A DNA stretch of 64,000 nucleotides from Turneriella sp942492915 (lineage in GTDB: Bacteria; Spirochaetota; Leptospiria; Turneriellales; Turneriellaceae). The position numbers were made by a program, and so were the translations under genes. Under the pieces are notes generated by a model. The model did not search any database. It was not told the DNA's origin and worked only from the letters and a program-made list of their open reading frames with translations. Below are positions 8,441 to 16,404 of this stretch, in pieces. Each line of letters starts with the position of its first letter. The first letter of the stretch is position 1. The stretch covers positions 3,472,001-3,536,000 of the forward strand of contig OW818662.1 in the NCBI GenBank assembly GCA_942492915.1, given 5' to 3'.

Positions 8441-8523
8441 TACCGAAGGTCGGACTTGAACCGACATGGGGTTGCCCCCACCGCATTTTGAGTGCGGCGT
8501 GTCTACCATTTCACCACTTCGGC
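8441..8523 (-). tRNA. tRNA-Leu (CAA)
   Basis: A class II tRNA of 83 nt. Acceptor strand GCCGAAG pairs with CTTCGGT (one G-U), followed by discriminator A; CCA is not encoded. The anticodon arm reads CCGCA-CTCAAAA-TGCGG, giving anticodon CAA. A long variable arm (GGGGGCAACCCC region) and the T arm GTCGGTTCAAGTCCGAC are present. It is transcribed toward the desaturase gene, 42 bp away. Confidence 0.95.
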
Positions 8524-8555
8524 GTGTCTGGCCGCGCTGCGCGCGTCCAGAAATT

Positions 8556-8604
8556 GTCGAATAGCAGCCATGCGAGGCGTAGCCTCGCATGGCTGCTATT
8601 CGAC
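8556..8604. repeat. Perfect palindrome, 23-bp arms, 3-nt loop
   Basis: Left arm 8556-8578 (begins GTCGAATAGCAGCC), loop GTA, right arm 8582-8604 as the exact complement. It begins 5 bp past the stop of the hotdog thioesterase gene and lies 32 bp upstream of the tRNA-Leu 5' end. It could stop transcription from the thioesterase into the tRNA, although no T-run follows. Confidence 0.92.
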
Positions 8605-8609
8605 GCACC

Positions 8610-9020
8610 TCACAAATCTTGTTCTATGTATTTGCCTTTGCCGCGGGCGACGATCTTGCCGATGTCGTCTTCGAGCTCGGCGCGGTTTTCGATTACGCGT
8701 TTGTTCTTCTTCACAAAATAGCCGCGCAGGTAAAGGGGCTCATTGACCTTCGCCAGCTGCAGGTAACGAATTGTGACTTCACCCGTATTGACGTTCAGGT
8801 TCAACGCCTGGTTGATCTTCATCATGACTTCATCGAGCATCACGGCGATGACGCCGGGATGTACACATTCGGCCTGGTTGCCCTGGAAATGCACGGGCAA
8901 CGTAATCTCGCCGTAAGCCGTTTTGGTATCTTCGTCGAAGCGCAGGTCGAGCTTCAGCCCCTGTTCGTTGTCGGGGCTGGTACCGAAACTCAGATTTTTC
9001 TGTCTTCTCAGTACCTTCAT
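8610..9020 (-). CDS. Hotdog-fold acyl-CoA thioesterase (PaaI/YbgC-like)
   Basis: A 136-residue single-hotdog protein. The helix motif HPGVIAVMLDEVMMKINQAL corresponds to the 'HGGxxxxLxDE' active-site region of PaaI-type thioesterases, with the catalytic Asp/Glu retained. The C-terminal strands (VTIRYLQLAKVNEPLYLRGYFVKK) fit the fold. The likely role is cytoplasmic hydrolysis of an acyl-CoA or acyl-ACP. Its promoter region holds an 8-bp inverted repeat (9026-9046) typical of a repressor site. Confidence 0.75.
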   Translation of the reverse strand: MKVLRRQKNLSFGTSPDNEQGLKLDLRFDEDTKTAYGEITLPVHFQGNQAECVHPGVIAVMLDEVMMKINQALNLNVNTGEVTIRYLQLAKVNEPLYLRGYFVKKNKRVIENRAELEDDIGKIVARGKGKYIEQDL

Positions 9021-9025
9021 AGGCT

Positions 9026-9046
9026 AGTGTTACCTTTTGTAACACT
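9026..9046. promoter_or_regulatory. Operator-like inverted repeat upstream of thioesterase
   Basis: AGTGTTAC-N5-GTAACACT, a perfect 8-bp dyad with the form of a TetR/AcrR-type site. It lies 5 bp before the thioesterase start. A TTGACA lies at 9053-9048 on the minus strand. The divergent DUF1554 lipoprotein starts 92 bp away, so one factor could control both. The regulator is not identified. Confidence 0.5.
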
Positions 9047-9137
9047 TTGTCAAGAAGTATACAGGGTGTGCACTAATGCTTAACGTGTCGTGCAGACGGT
9101 TGCAGCGTCGTCGAACTATTCTGAAGAGGGTGGATTT

Positions 9138-9764
9138 ATGAGTTTCATGTTTCTGAACCGTTATATCGTCGCATTCTCCGCTCTGCTACTGGCGGGGTGC
9201 ATGAATATTGGGCTACGCGACCAGCTCGAAGACCCTGCCGGGGCTAATAAATCGTGCGGGTCTGATTGCCGCATTTTCGTAACGCAGGCCAATTTTAATG
9301 GCAACCTTGGGGGTGTTCTGGGTGCAGACCAGAAGTGCAAAGAGGATTCCAACAACCCGCGAGGTAGCGGAGTGGGCCAGTGGAAGGCAATGATTGCCGT
9401 AGGCGTACCTTCGCGTCTGGCGTGCACTAGCATGAATTGCGCGACCGGCGGCGCGAGCGAAAATATAGACTGGGCAATGAAGGCCAACACAACCTACCGC
9501 CGTCCTGACGGAACCCTGATTGGTGTCACTTCTGGCGCCGGTATTTTTTCCAATGGAATTTCCAACTCGATCAGCAGCACCCTGTTCAATGTCTGGACAG
9601 GCCTCAACAGTAATTGGCAAATTAATACGAATTGCGGTGGCTGGACAGACAGTTCTGCAGCGACCGGGACGAGTGGCAGTTCGATTAGCCTAACTGATAC
9701 GGCGATCAATTCAACGCAGCCAGCGTGCAGTAGCGGAAACCATCTGTATTGTGTTGAGCAATAA
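9138..9764 (+). CDS. DUF1554-family lipoprotein
   Basis: A surface or periplasmic lipoprotein of about 208 residues. The signal peptide ends in the lipobox LLAGC. The mature part carries the DUF1554 pattern common in Leptospira: CRIFVTQANFNGNLGGVLGADQKC, GQWKAMIAVG, YRRPDGTLIG, VWTGLNSNW and a C-terminal LYCVEQ. Paired cysteines suggest disulphides in a C-type-lectin-like fold. ATG 9138 has a good Shine-Dalgarno (GAGGGTGGA), so an upstream GTG at 9090 is rejected. The function of DUF1554 is not known. This family is one of the best clues to a leptospiral host. Confidence 0.88.
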   Translation: MSFMFLNRYIVAFSALLLAGCMNIGLRDQLEDPAGANKSCGSDCRIFVTQANFNGNLGGVLGADQKCKEDSNNPRGSGVGQWKAMIAVGVPSRLACTSMNCATGGASENIDWAMKANTTYRRPDGTLIGVTSGAGIFSNGISNSISSTLFNVWTGLNSNWQINTNCGGWTDSSAATGTSGSSISLTDTAINSTQPACSSGNHLYCVEQ

Positions 9765-9767
9765 TAT

Positions 9768-10187
9768 ATGAAATATCTTCACACCATGGTGCGCGTCAGC
9801 GACCTCGAAAAATCCCTCGCCTTCTACAAAGACGCGCTAGGGCTTATCGAAACGCGACGCAAAGATTACCCCGATGGCAAATATACTTTGGTTTTTCTGG
9901 CGGCGTCCGAGAGCCCGGAAGCCGAGGTCGAACTCACATTCAACTACGATGTCGAAGACTATGGCGGCGCGCGAAATTTCGGTCACCTCGCGTTCGAGGT
10001 TGACGATATCTACGCTGCCTGCGAGCGCCTGCAGCAGCACGGTGTCACGATCAATCGGCCGCCGCGTGATGGGCGAATGGCGTTCGTGCGCTCGCCCGAC
10101 CAGATATCCATTGAGCTGCTGCAAAAAGGTGGCGCGCTATCACCGCAAGAGCCCTGGGTCTCGATGCCGAATACCGGCAAGTGGTGA
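9768..10187 (+). CDS. gloA: Lactoylglutathione lyase (glyoxalase I)
   Basis: It isomerises the methylglyoxal-glutathione hemithioacetal to S-lactoylglutathione in the cytoplasm. Length 139 and the metal ligands match the bacterial Ni-type enzyme: H5 (KYLHTMVRV), E55 (EVELTFNY), H73 (FGHLAFEVDDIY) and E116 (SIELLQK). It starts 3 bp after the DUF1554 lipoprotein, so it is probably co-transcribed although unrelated in function. The nearby SDR and Msr genes also deal with reactive carbonyl or oxidant damage. Confidence 0.95.
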   Translation: MKYLHTMVRVSDLEKSLAFYKDALGLIETRRKDYPDGKYTLVFLAASESPEAEVELTFNYDVEDYGGARNFGHLAFEVDDIYAACERLQQHGVTINRPPRDGRMAFVRSPDQISIELLQKGGALSPQEPWVSMPNTGKW

Positions 10188-10194
10188 TCTTTTG

Positions 10195-11112
10195 TCAGAC
10201 TTGCGCGACGATTTTTTCTGACACGTCCCACAGTTTTGCAGCGACCGCCGCGTCGTTGCCGTCGCTGCGAGGTTTGGCAATGTTGACATCCGCAAAATAT
10301 TCACCACTGACCGCTGCGTTATCGCCGTGCACGGCGACGTAACACTGCGTTGCGGCCCCCTGCGGTATCGACTTCAGAAAAATCGGACCGATTGCGCCAA
10401 ACAGAACATGAGCAATTTTGGGCATGTGCCGGCCAAGGTTCGTCTGAATCACTCCCGGGTGTAGCGCGTTTGCTGTGCGCTTCGTGCCGGCGAAACGGCG
10501 CGACAGTTCTTTCGCGAAAAGCAGGTTCGCCATTTTCGATTGCCCGTATTGCCCCCATGGGGTGTAGCCTCTATCGCCACTGAGGTTATCAAACACGATG
10601 CCACCCTTCGGCGCCATGCTGTGCGCTGAGCTCGAGAGCATCACCACGCGGCCGGTTTCTGTCAGCGAATCGATGAGACCCGTCACCAGAATAAAATGCC
10701 CGATGTGGTTGGTGAAGAATTGCAGTTCGTAGCCGTGTGCCTTTTCAAGTTTCGGCAGCGCCATAATGCCCGCGTTGCAAATGATCGCATCGAGCTTCAC
10801 GCCTGTCTTGGCAACAGCCGAGACGCACGCTCTCACCGATTGTGGGTCAGCGAGCTCGCATTCGAACCCTTTGTGCTGTGAACCAAACGCGGCGAGCGCC
10901 GTATCCGCTTTCTCTTTGGTGCGCGCCGTGCCAAAGATTGTCGCGCCACGCAAAGCGAGCACGCGCGCAGTCTCTTGCCCGAGTCCCGAATTGCACCCCG
11001 TAATGAGGATTGTTTTGCCTGCGAGGTTTAGGCCCGCCGTAACTTCTTCTGCCGTCGAAGTGTAGCCGAAGCCGTTTTTTCCGTTGGGTTTAAAAAGACC
11101 GATGAGAGACAT
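10195..11112 (-). CDS. Short-chain dehydrogenase (retinol-dehydrogenase-like SDR)
   Basis: A 305-residue classical SDR. It has the NAD(P)-binding motif TGCNSGLG, the NAG motif (IICNAGIM), the catalytic Ser in VVMLSSSAH, and the YxxxK pair in YGQSKMANLL. The segments between these resemble the RDH/WWOX-type branch, which reduces retinal-like or lipid aldehydes. It converges on gloA with only 7 bp between the stops. Substrate cannot be fixed from sequence. Confidence 0.88.
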   Translation of the reverse strand: MSLIGLFKPNGKNGFGYTSTAEEVTAGLNLAGKTILITGCNSGLGQETARVLALRGATIFGTARTKEKADTALAAFGSQHKGFECELADPQSVRACVSAVAKTGVKLDAIICNAGIMALPKLEKAHGYELQFFTNHIGHFILVTGLIDSLTETGRVVMLSSSAHSMAPKGGIVFDNLSGDRGYTPWGQYGQSKMANLLFAKELSRRFAGTKRTANALHPGVIQTNLGRHMPKIAHVLFGAIGPIFLKSIPQGAATQCYVAVHGDNAAVSGEYFADVNIAKPRSDGNDAAVAAKLWDVSEKIVAQV

Positions 11113-11213
11113 GATTACCTCGTAAGATGGCTAATTGCCCAGCCGGGCTATTGCACGTTTCGATGAGTATACATCGCTGCCTGCCGCAAAGCGAAAATTG
11201 AATTTGCCTGCGA

Positions 11214-12752
11214 CTACCAATCTATCGGCTTGTAGTCTTTGAGAAACTTGCCCCACAGGTGTTCACCGGTGTTGAGACCGTGCAGAAACGGGTCGCAAAT
11301 ACGGGCGGCACCGTCGACGATGTCGAGTGGGGGTTGAAAGTCGTGCACCTGCTGTTTGAGTTCGGCGAGTTGAACCGGGTCTTCATCGGTTACCCAGCCG
11401 GTATCGACGGCGTTCATGAAGATGCCTTCTTTGGCGAGGTCACCCGCCGAGGTGTGCGTCAGCATGTTGAGCGCAGCTTTTGCCATGTTGGTATGCGGGT
11501 GTCGGCTCTCTTTTGTAAAACGGTAGAATTTCCCCTCCATGGCTGAGACGTTGACCACGTGCTTTTTACCAGTCTGGGTTTCGCGCATGAGACTGATCAG
11601 ACGGTTGCAGAGTACAAAGGGCGCGACGGCGTTGACCAGCTGCAGTTCGAGCATTTCGGCGGTGTCGATCTCGCCAATTTTAAGCCGCCAGCTGTTGGTC
11701 GTGCGCAGGTCAATTTGCTGCAGATCTGCGTCGAGCTTTCCCGTTGGGAACAATGGCTCGGCTGGCTTAAGTTCATCATGGTTGTAGGGAATCTGTGAGA
11801 GGCTCGCCGATTTTCTGATGCCGACCCCCGGGGCTTTGTCATGCCACAAAGCGGGCAATGCTGTTGATGTCGGTGTGGCTGCAGAATGTTTCGACGTGAG
11901 CTGGTTCTTGCAGTTTTCGAAATCCTCAAGCAAGAGTTGCGCGCCCTGTGGCAAGGCGTCGTAATCAAGCAGCTCGGCCGGCATCAGGTGGCTGTAAAAC
12001 GCCGGTGGCCGGCGCACAGTCTGTGCCGCGTTGTTGAGCAAAAGATCAAGACTCTGGTAGCGGCTGATAAAATAATCGCAAAAGATTTCGACGCTCGGCG
12101 TGTGCCTCAGGTCAAGGCCGTGAATGTGCAGACGGTCTTGCCAGGTTGAAAAATCCGCCTCTTTGCTGAAACGCACTGCCGCATCGACGGGAAAGCGTGT
12201 CGTCACTATCACACGCGCGCCCGATTGCAGCATCATGAGCGCGGCCTGGTAGCCGATTTTGAGCCTGGCGCCGGTGATGAGCGCGGTTTGACCTGTGAGG
12301 TCTGCGCGTTGAAAGCGCTTTTCGTAGTTGAAGTCGCCGCATTCGATGCACATCGAGTCGTAGAAATGGTGCAGCTTCACGAATTCAGCTTTGCAGACAT
12401 AGCAGTTGCGCGGCTTCTTGAGGTCAGGGCGTTCGGGCCCGGCAGATTTTGGCGCTGCCAGCAGGCGCACCGGCGCAGTAAAGACGGACGCCTGTCTTGC
12501 TGAGCGTATACCGGTTTGGGCCCGGGCTTCACGTTCGCGCGCGGCGATCGCGCGCAGCTCGCGCTTACGAATCTGTTTCTGGCGCAGGCGCACGTCGTTG
12601 CGGTTGGGGCGCGAAATCTCACCGCAGAGCCGCATCAGCTCGATGCGCTGCTCTTCGCTGAGCGCCGACCATGCCTCGGCATCACCCGCGAGAGCCTTCA
12701 GTAGATCAAGACTCTGCGCTATCTTTTCAGGGTCAATTGCCGTGGCTTTCAT
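11214..12752 (-). CDS. SDR-family oxidoreductase with N-terminal helical and zinc-ribbon region
   Basis: About 512 residues. The first 100 are charged and helical (RLRQKQIRKRELRAIAARERE). A four-Cys element CYVCKAEF...MCIECGDF follows, spaced like a zinc ribbon. Then comes an SDR domain: LITGARLKIGYQAALM replaces the usual TGxxxGxG, with LLLNNAAQ, NVSAMEGKF and HTNMAKAALNML. The last has Lys but no Tyr four residues before it, so standard YxxxK catalysis is doubtful. The start is ATG 12752 rather than the in-frame codon at 12779. It diverges from msrB. Function is unknown. Confidence 0.75.
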   Translation of the reverse strand: MKATAIDPEKIAQSLDLLKALAGDAEAWSALSEEQRIELMRLCGEISRPNRNDVRLRQKQIRKRELRAIAAREREARAQTGIRSARQASVFTAPVRLLAAPKSAGPERPDLKKPRNCYVCKAEFVKLHHFYDSMCIECGDFNYEKRFQRADLTGQTALITGARLKIGYQAALMMLQSGARVIVTTRFPVDAAVRFSKEADFSTWQDRLHIHGLDLRHTPSVEIFCDYFISRYQSLDLLLNNAAQTVRRPPAFYSHLMPAELLDYDALPQGAQLLLEDFENCKNQLTSKHSAATPTSTALPALWHDKAPGVGIRKSASLSQIPYNHDELKPAEPLFPTGKLDADLQQIDLRTTNSWRLKIGEIDTAEMLELQLVNAVAPFVLCNRLISLMRETQTGKKHVVNVSAMEGKFYRFTKESRHPHTNMAKAALNMLTHTSAGDLAKEGIFMNAVDTGWVTDEDPVQLAELKQQVHDFQPPLDIVDGAARICDPFLHGLNTGEHLWGKFLKDYKPIDW

Positions 12753-12800
12753 GGAGTCAGAGTCGATCAAGGCCGCCAAAAACTGGAAGCATGGCCGTCT

Positions 12801-12827
12801 TTCGCGTATCTTGATCGGGTACGCGAA
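12801..12827. promoter_or_regulatory. Inverted repeat in the SDR/msrB divergent promoter region
   Basis: TTCGCGTA-N11-TACGCGAA, perfect 8-bp arms, lying 20 bp before the msrB start and 49 bp before the SDR start. Its position between divergent genes suggests an operator, but it may only be a small hairpin. No regulator is assigned. Confidence 0.35.
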
Positions 12828-12847
12828 GCACCGCGTAAAGAACTACC

Positions 12848-13213
12848 ATGAAGCTCAACCCACTCACAGACGAAGAAGCGCGCGTTATTCTGCGCAAAGG
12901 CACCGAATATCCGGGAACCGGTGAATTCAACAAGCATTACGCTGCGGGTACTTACACCTGCCGCCAGTGCGATGCGGATCTTTACCGTTCTGAATCAAAA
13001 TTCGATTCGGGCTGCGGCTGGCCGAGCTTTGACGATGAAATTCAGGGTGCGGTGAAGCGCGTACCCGACGCCGATGGCCGGCGGATCGAGATTGTGTGCG
13101 CTGCCTGCGGGGGGCATCTGGGTCATGTCTTTGAGGGTGAACGCTTCACAGCAAAGAATGCGCGCCACTGCGTGAATTCGATTTCGTTGAAGTTTGTCCC
13201 GGAGGCCAAATGA
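12848..13213 (+). CDS. msrB: Peptide-methionine (R)-S-oxide reductase
   Basis: It repairs R-methionine sulfoxide in proteins. The 121-residue protein carries the complete MsrB set: zinc cysteines CRQC (38/41) and CAAC (84/87), SGCGWPSFDD, HLGHVFEG, and catalytic C108 in RHCVNSISL. There is no signal peptide, so it is cytoplasmic. Its TGA overlaps the msrA ATG by 4 bp, giving a translationally coupled msrB-msrA pair. Confidence 0.96.
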   Translation: MKLNPLTDEEARVILRKGTEYPGTGEFNKHYAAGTYTCRQCDADLYRSESKFDSGCGWPSFDDEIQGAVKRVPDADGRRIEIVCAACGGHLGHVFEGERFTAKNARHCVNSISLKFVPEAK

Positions 13214-13713
13214 AAAAAGCGGTACTTGCCGGCGGATGCTTCTGGGGGCTCGAAGAGCTCATGCGTTCACAGCCAGGCGTGACCGACACCGAATGCGGCT
13301 ATTGTGGCGGTTCGGTTGAAAATCCGACTTACCGCAACCACGAAGGCCATGCCGAGGCGCTTGAGGTCACGTACGACGAGACCAAAACCAATTTCAGAAA
13401 TTTGCTCAATTTCTTTTTCCAGATTCACAACCCCACAACACTCGACCGCCAGGGAAACGACATCGGTTCATCGTACCGCTCAACGATCTTCTACAGCAAT
13501 GAGGATGAAAAACTCGAGGCGCAGAATTTTATTGAAATTGTGAATGCATCGAAGCGCTGGCCGAAGCCGGTGGTAACGACACTGCAGCCTCTTGGTGCTG
13601 AACACGGCGCAGCTGGCAAGTTTTGGCCAGCCGAAGCCTATCATCAGGACTACTTACAGAAAGATCCAAACGGCTATACGTGCCATCGCGTATATTTTAA
13701 TAGCTATATTTAG
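13210..13713 (+). CDS. msrA: Peptide-methionine (S)-S-oxide reductase
   Basis: A 167-residue MsrA. The nucleophile Cys is in GGCFWG (C10). YCGG, NHEGHAEALEV, DRQGNDIGSSYRS and AEAYHQDYLQ follow in family order. It repairs S-methionine sulfoxide. It is coupled upstream to msrB by ATGA. Its TAG shares one base with the GTG of the helicase gene, so the three form one operon joining protein repair with RNA remodelling, which is consistent with a stress response. Confidence 0.96.
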   Translation: MKKAVLAGGCFWGLEELMRSQPGVTDTECGYCGGSVENPTYRNHEGHAEALEVTYDETKTNFRNLLNFFFQIHNPTTLDRQGNDIGSSYRSTIFYSNEDEKLEAQNFIEIVNASKRWPKPVVTTLQPLGAEHGAAGKFWPAEAYHQDYLQKDPNGYTCHRVYFNSYI

Positions 13714-15128
13714 TGAAGAGTTTCTATGAGTTAGGGTTATCGCCTGCAATGGTGCAGGCAATCACCGATATGGGTTTTCGCGAAGCATCGCCCATTCAAG
13801 AAAAGGCGATACCGATTCTGCTCGAAGGCCACGATCTGATCGGTCAGGCGCAGACCGGCACTGGCAAAACAGCGGCGTTCGCCATACCCGTTATCGAAAA
13901 GATTACCACCGACAAAGAATTACAGGCGATGATACTCTGCCCGACGCGAGAGCTGGCGATGCAGGTGTCTGCCGAAGTGAAGAAACTTCTTAAATACAAG
14001 AAGGATATCTCAGTTGCGACAGTCTATGGCGGTCAGCAAATCGGCACGCAGTTTCGCGATCTGAAGCTTAAACCCCAGATCGTCGTTGGCACCCCCGGTC
14101 GCGTCATGGACCACATGCGCCGTAAGACGATCAAAATGAACACGGTGAAATTCTTCGTGCTCGACGAAGCCGACGAAATGCTCGCGCAGGGCTTTCGCGA
14201 AGATATTGAACATATTCTGACCGATGCGCCAAAAGACCGGCAAACGGTGCTCTTTTCGGCGACGATGTCGAAAGACATTCTCGCAATCACCTCGCAGTTT
14301 CTGAATAACCCGCAGCGCGCCGACGTGCTCGCCGGGCAGAGCAATAAACCCAAAATCGAACAGTTCTTTTTGCTCGTACCAGAAAAAAACCGCGTCGAAG
14401 CCGCTATTCGCCTCATGGACTTTTATGACTTCAAATCGGCGCTCATTTTCAGCAACATGCGCTCGCAGGTCGACTCGCTGACGCAGCAGTTCAACGAACG
14501 CGGCATGACCGCAGAAGGCATTCACGGAGACTTAAACCAGAACCAGCGCGACAAGGTGATGGGCAAGCTGCGCAGCGGACAGGCGCGCCTTTTGGTTGCA
14601 ACCGACGTCGCCGGCCGTGGTATCGATATCAGCCATATCGAAGCCGTCTTCAACTTCGATCTGCCGCGCGATGTTGAAGACTATATTCACCGCGTCGGCC
14701 GCACCGGCCGGGCCGGCAAGAGCGGGCGCAGCTTCTCGTTTGTGCGCCCGACTGAGCTGAACAAGCTGAAGCGCCTCGAAAAACTGCACAGCATTCGTAT
14801 TCTACCGCACGACGTCCCTGGCGCAGAAGCGCTGCAAAAGAAGAAAGTTTCTGCATTGCTCGAAGGTATTGCCGAAATCACGAAGAAGGCCAAACTTACA
14901 CAATATCTCGAATACGTTCACGAACTGGCGTCAGATGATATTTCAGTTGAAGAAGTTGCAGCGGCGGCGATCAAAATGCTGTTCGAAAAAGACGCCAAAG
15001 CGTATGACACAAAGACGCAGTTCATCTCAGCGCAAGACGAACTGAAGAAAGTCAAGAGCGACAACCAACGCCCGGGCAACTACCCGCCGCGGTCGGGTAA
15101 GAAGTTTTACAAGAACAAGCGAAGGTAA
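13713..15128 (+). CDS. DEAD-box ATP-dependent RNA helicase
   Basis: A 471-residue cytoplasmic RNA helicase. The Q motif (FYELGLSPAMVQAITDMGFREASPIQ) begins at residue 4, which supports the GTG start at 13713. The other motifs are I AQTGTGKT (46-53), Ia PTRELA (77), II DEAD (151), III SAT (182), V AGRGIDI and VI HRVGRTGRAG. The tail is basic (KKFYKNKRR). It resembles CsdA/CshA-type enzymes of cold shock and ribosome assembly, but without a recognisable RNA-binding extension I do not assign a symbol. Confidence 0.94.
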   Translation: MKSFYELGLSPAMVQAITDMGFREASPIQEKAIPILLEGHDLIGQAQTGTGKTAAFAIPVIEKITTDKELQAMILCPTRELAMQVSAEVKKLLKYKKDISVATVYGGQQIGTQFRDLKLKPQIVVGTPGRVMDHMRRKTIKMNTVKFFVLDEADEMLAQGFREDIEHILTDAPKDRQTVLFSATMSKDILAITSQFLNNPQRADVLAGQSNKPKIEQFFLLVPEKNRVEAAIRLMDFYDFKSALIFSNMRSQVDSLTQQFNERGMTAEGIHGDLNQNQRDKVMGKLRSGQARLLVATDVAGRGIDISHIEAVFNFDLPRDVEDYIHRVGRTGRAGKSGRSFSFVRPTELNKLKRLEKLHSIRILPHDVPGAEALQKKKVSALLEGIAEITKKAKLTQYLEYVHELASDDISVEEVAAAAIKMLFEKDAKAYDTKTQFISAQDELKKVKSDNQRPGNYPPRSGKKFYKNKRR

Positions 15129-15154
15129 TATCAAAATGTTATCTTTCTGCCCAG

Positions 15155-15175
15155 ACGAAATTTTCGTACTTTTTT
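15155..15175 (+). terminator. Weak intrinsic terminator after the msr-helicase operon
   Basis: ACGAAA-T-TTTCGT stem followed by ACTTTTTT, 26 bp past the helicase stop. The stem is short and AT-rich, so efficiency is doubtful. The rest of 15129-15314 shows no gene that I can support. Confidence 0.35.
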
Positions 15176-15314
15176 GATCCAATTGATCTCGATGGTCTTG
15201 TAGCGAATGGCTCTGCGCGCTTTCTTGAACGTATCCTTTTCAAAACCGCTCTCGATCCAACATGATTCACCCGTTCGTCGTTGACTGGTTATCTTCGGCA
15301 TTCCAGCGTGCGAT

Positions 15315-16376
15315 GTGAGAGTATTCCTCACATTCTTGTTATTATTTGCCGGTTGGGCTGTCTTCGCAGCTGAGCCCGCCAAAGCTCTGCAATGCCCCAC
15401 CGGCGACCCCGAAGACATACAGTTTGAGTATCGTGGCCGTTGCGAAGACGGCAATTTCAGGTCATTCGATGACGACGTCACTATACGTACCTTTCTCGAA
15501 GTGCCAGTGTACAATTTCGGATTTCAGGATATTTCTTCGCAGAAACGGGCTGATGCGACCGATGGCAAGCTCATTGAATTTGAGCCGAATATCAGCACGA
15601 ACTTCGGGCTCGGCATAGCCTATCTCGGCTACGGCATTTCGGGTTCACTGCCGCTCTCGAACGCGAATAACGATACGAGTAAATTCGGCAAGACAAGCTA
15701 CTTCGATTTTCAGTTCAACTATACGTCGAGGCGCTGGGGGGCTGATTTCTTCTACCAGAATTACCGCGGCTTCTATCTCAAAGAGCCAGAGAAATTTGCG
15801 AACGACTATGTACCCGGTGCACCCAACCCGCAGTTCGGCGGCCTTAGTATTCTCAACACGGGAGTTGGTGCCTTCTATAATTTTAATGATCGGTATTCGG
15901 CGAATGCCGCCTTTTCGCAGGGGGAAAGGCAGCTGACCTCGGCCGGCTCTTTTGTTGCCGACACTTCGGTCTCGTACACGCAAATCGATACTGGGGCTAG
16001 CCTTGTACCGCCGTCGCAGGCGGCGCTGTATCCCGATCTTGATCGTTACCGTGGGGGCGAATACTGGCTGTGGGTCGCCCGTTTTGGCTATGGCTACAAC
16101 TTCATCTATCGTCGTATGACTTTGGGGGCGCTTTTTGCGCTCGGGCCGAACCTGCAGCAGCAGACAAACTTCACCGACAGCGGCACAAGTTCAGCCTGGC
16201 GGGTCAATTACAGCGCTCGCTTGCGTGCTTCACTCTGGTTTGAATTTCGCGACGAATTTCTGGGCGTTGTCGCGATGATCGACGCAAACCGCATTGTCAT
16301 CGATGAGTTCGCGCTCGATTCCAGAACCTCGCGCATTCAGTTTTTCTACGCGAGGCTTTTTGACGGTCTGTTTTGA
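15315..16376 (+). CDS. Outer-membrane beta-barrel protein (DUF4421-like)
   Basis: A 353-residue exported protein. The signal peptide is FLTFLLLFAGWAVFAAEP and there is an early Cys pair (LQCPTG, RCEDG). The body is amphipathic beta-strands rich in aromatic girdle residues: FGLGIAYLGYGISGSLPL, YFDFQFNYTSRRWGADFFYQNYRGFYL and WLWVARFGYGYNFIYRRM, ending in Phe (DGLF), a typical outer-membrane C-terminus. The strand order resembles DUF4421. The start is a GTG directly before the signal peptide; no strong Shine-Dalgarno is visible. The role of the family is unknown. Confidence 0.7.
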   Translation: MRVFLTFLLLFAGWAVFAAEPAKALQCPTGDPEDIQFEYRGRCEDGNFRSFDDDVTIRTFLEVPVYNFGFQDISSQKRADATDGKLIEFEPNISTNFGLGIAYLGYGISGSLPLSNANNDTSKFGKTSYFDFQFNYTSRRWGADFFYQNYRGFYLKEPEKFANDYVPGAPNPQFGGLSILNTGVGAFYNFNDRYSANAAFSQGERQLTSAGSFVADTSVSYTQIDTGASLVPPSQAALYPDLDRYRGGEYWLWVARFGYGYNFIYRRMTLGALFALGPNLQQQTNFTDSGTSSAWRVNYSARLRASLWFEFRDEFLGVVAMIDANRIVIDEFALDSRTSRIQFFYARLFDGLF

Positions 16377-16404
16377 GAAGCTGCCATTCGCTACTGAAAT
16401 AAAA

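Noticed and set aside
12406..12924. 172-codon plus-strand frame over the SDR N-terminus and msrB start
   Set aside because: It crosses the divergent promoter and overlaps msrB in another frame; composition is Arg/Ser-rich noise.
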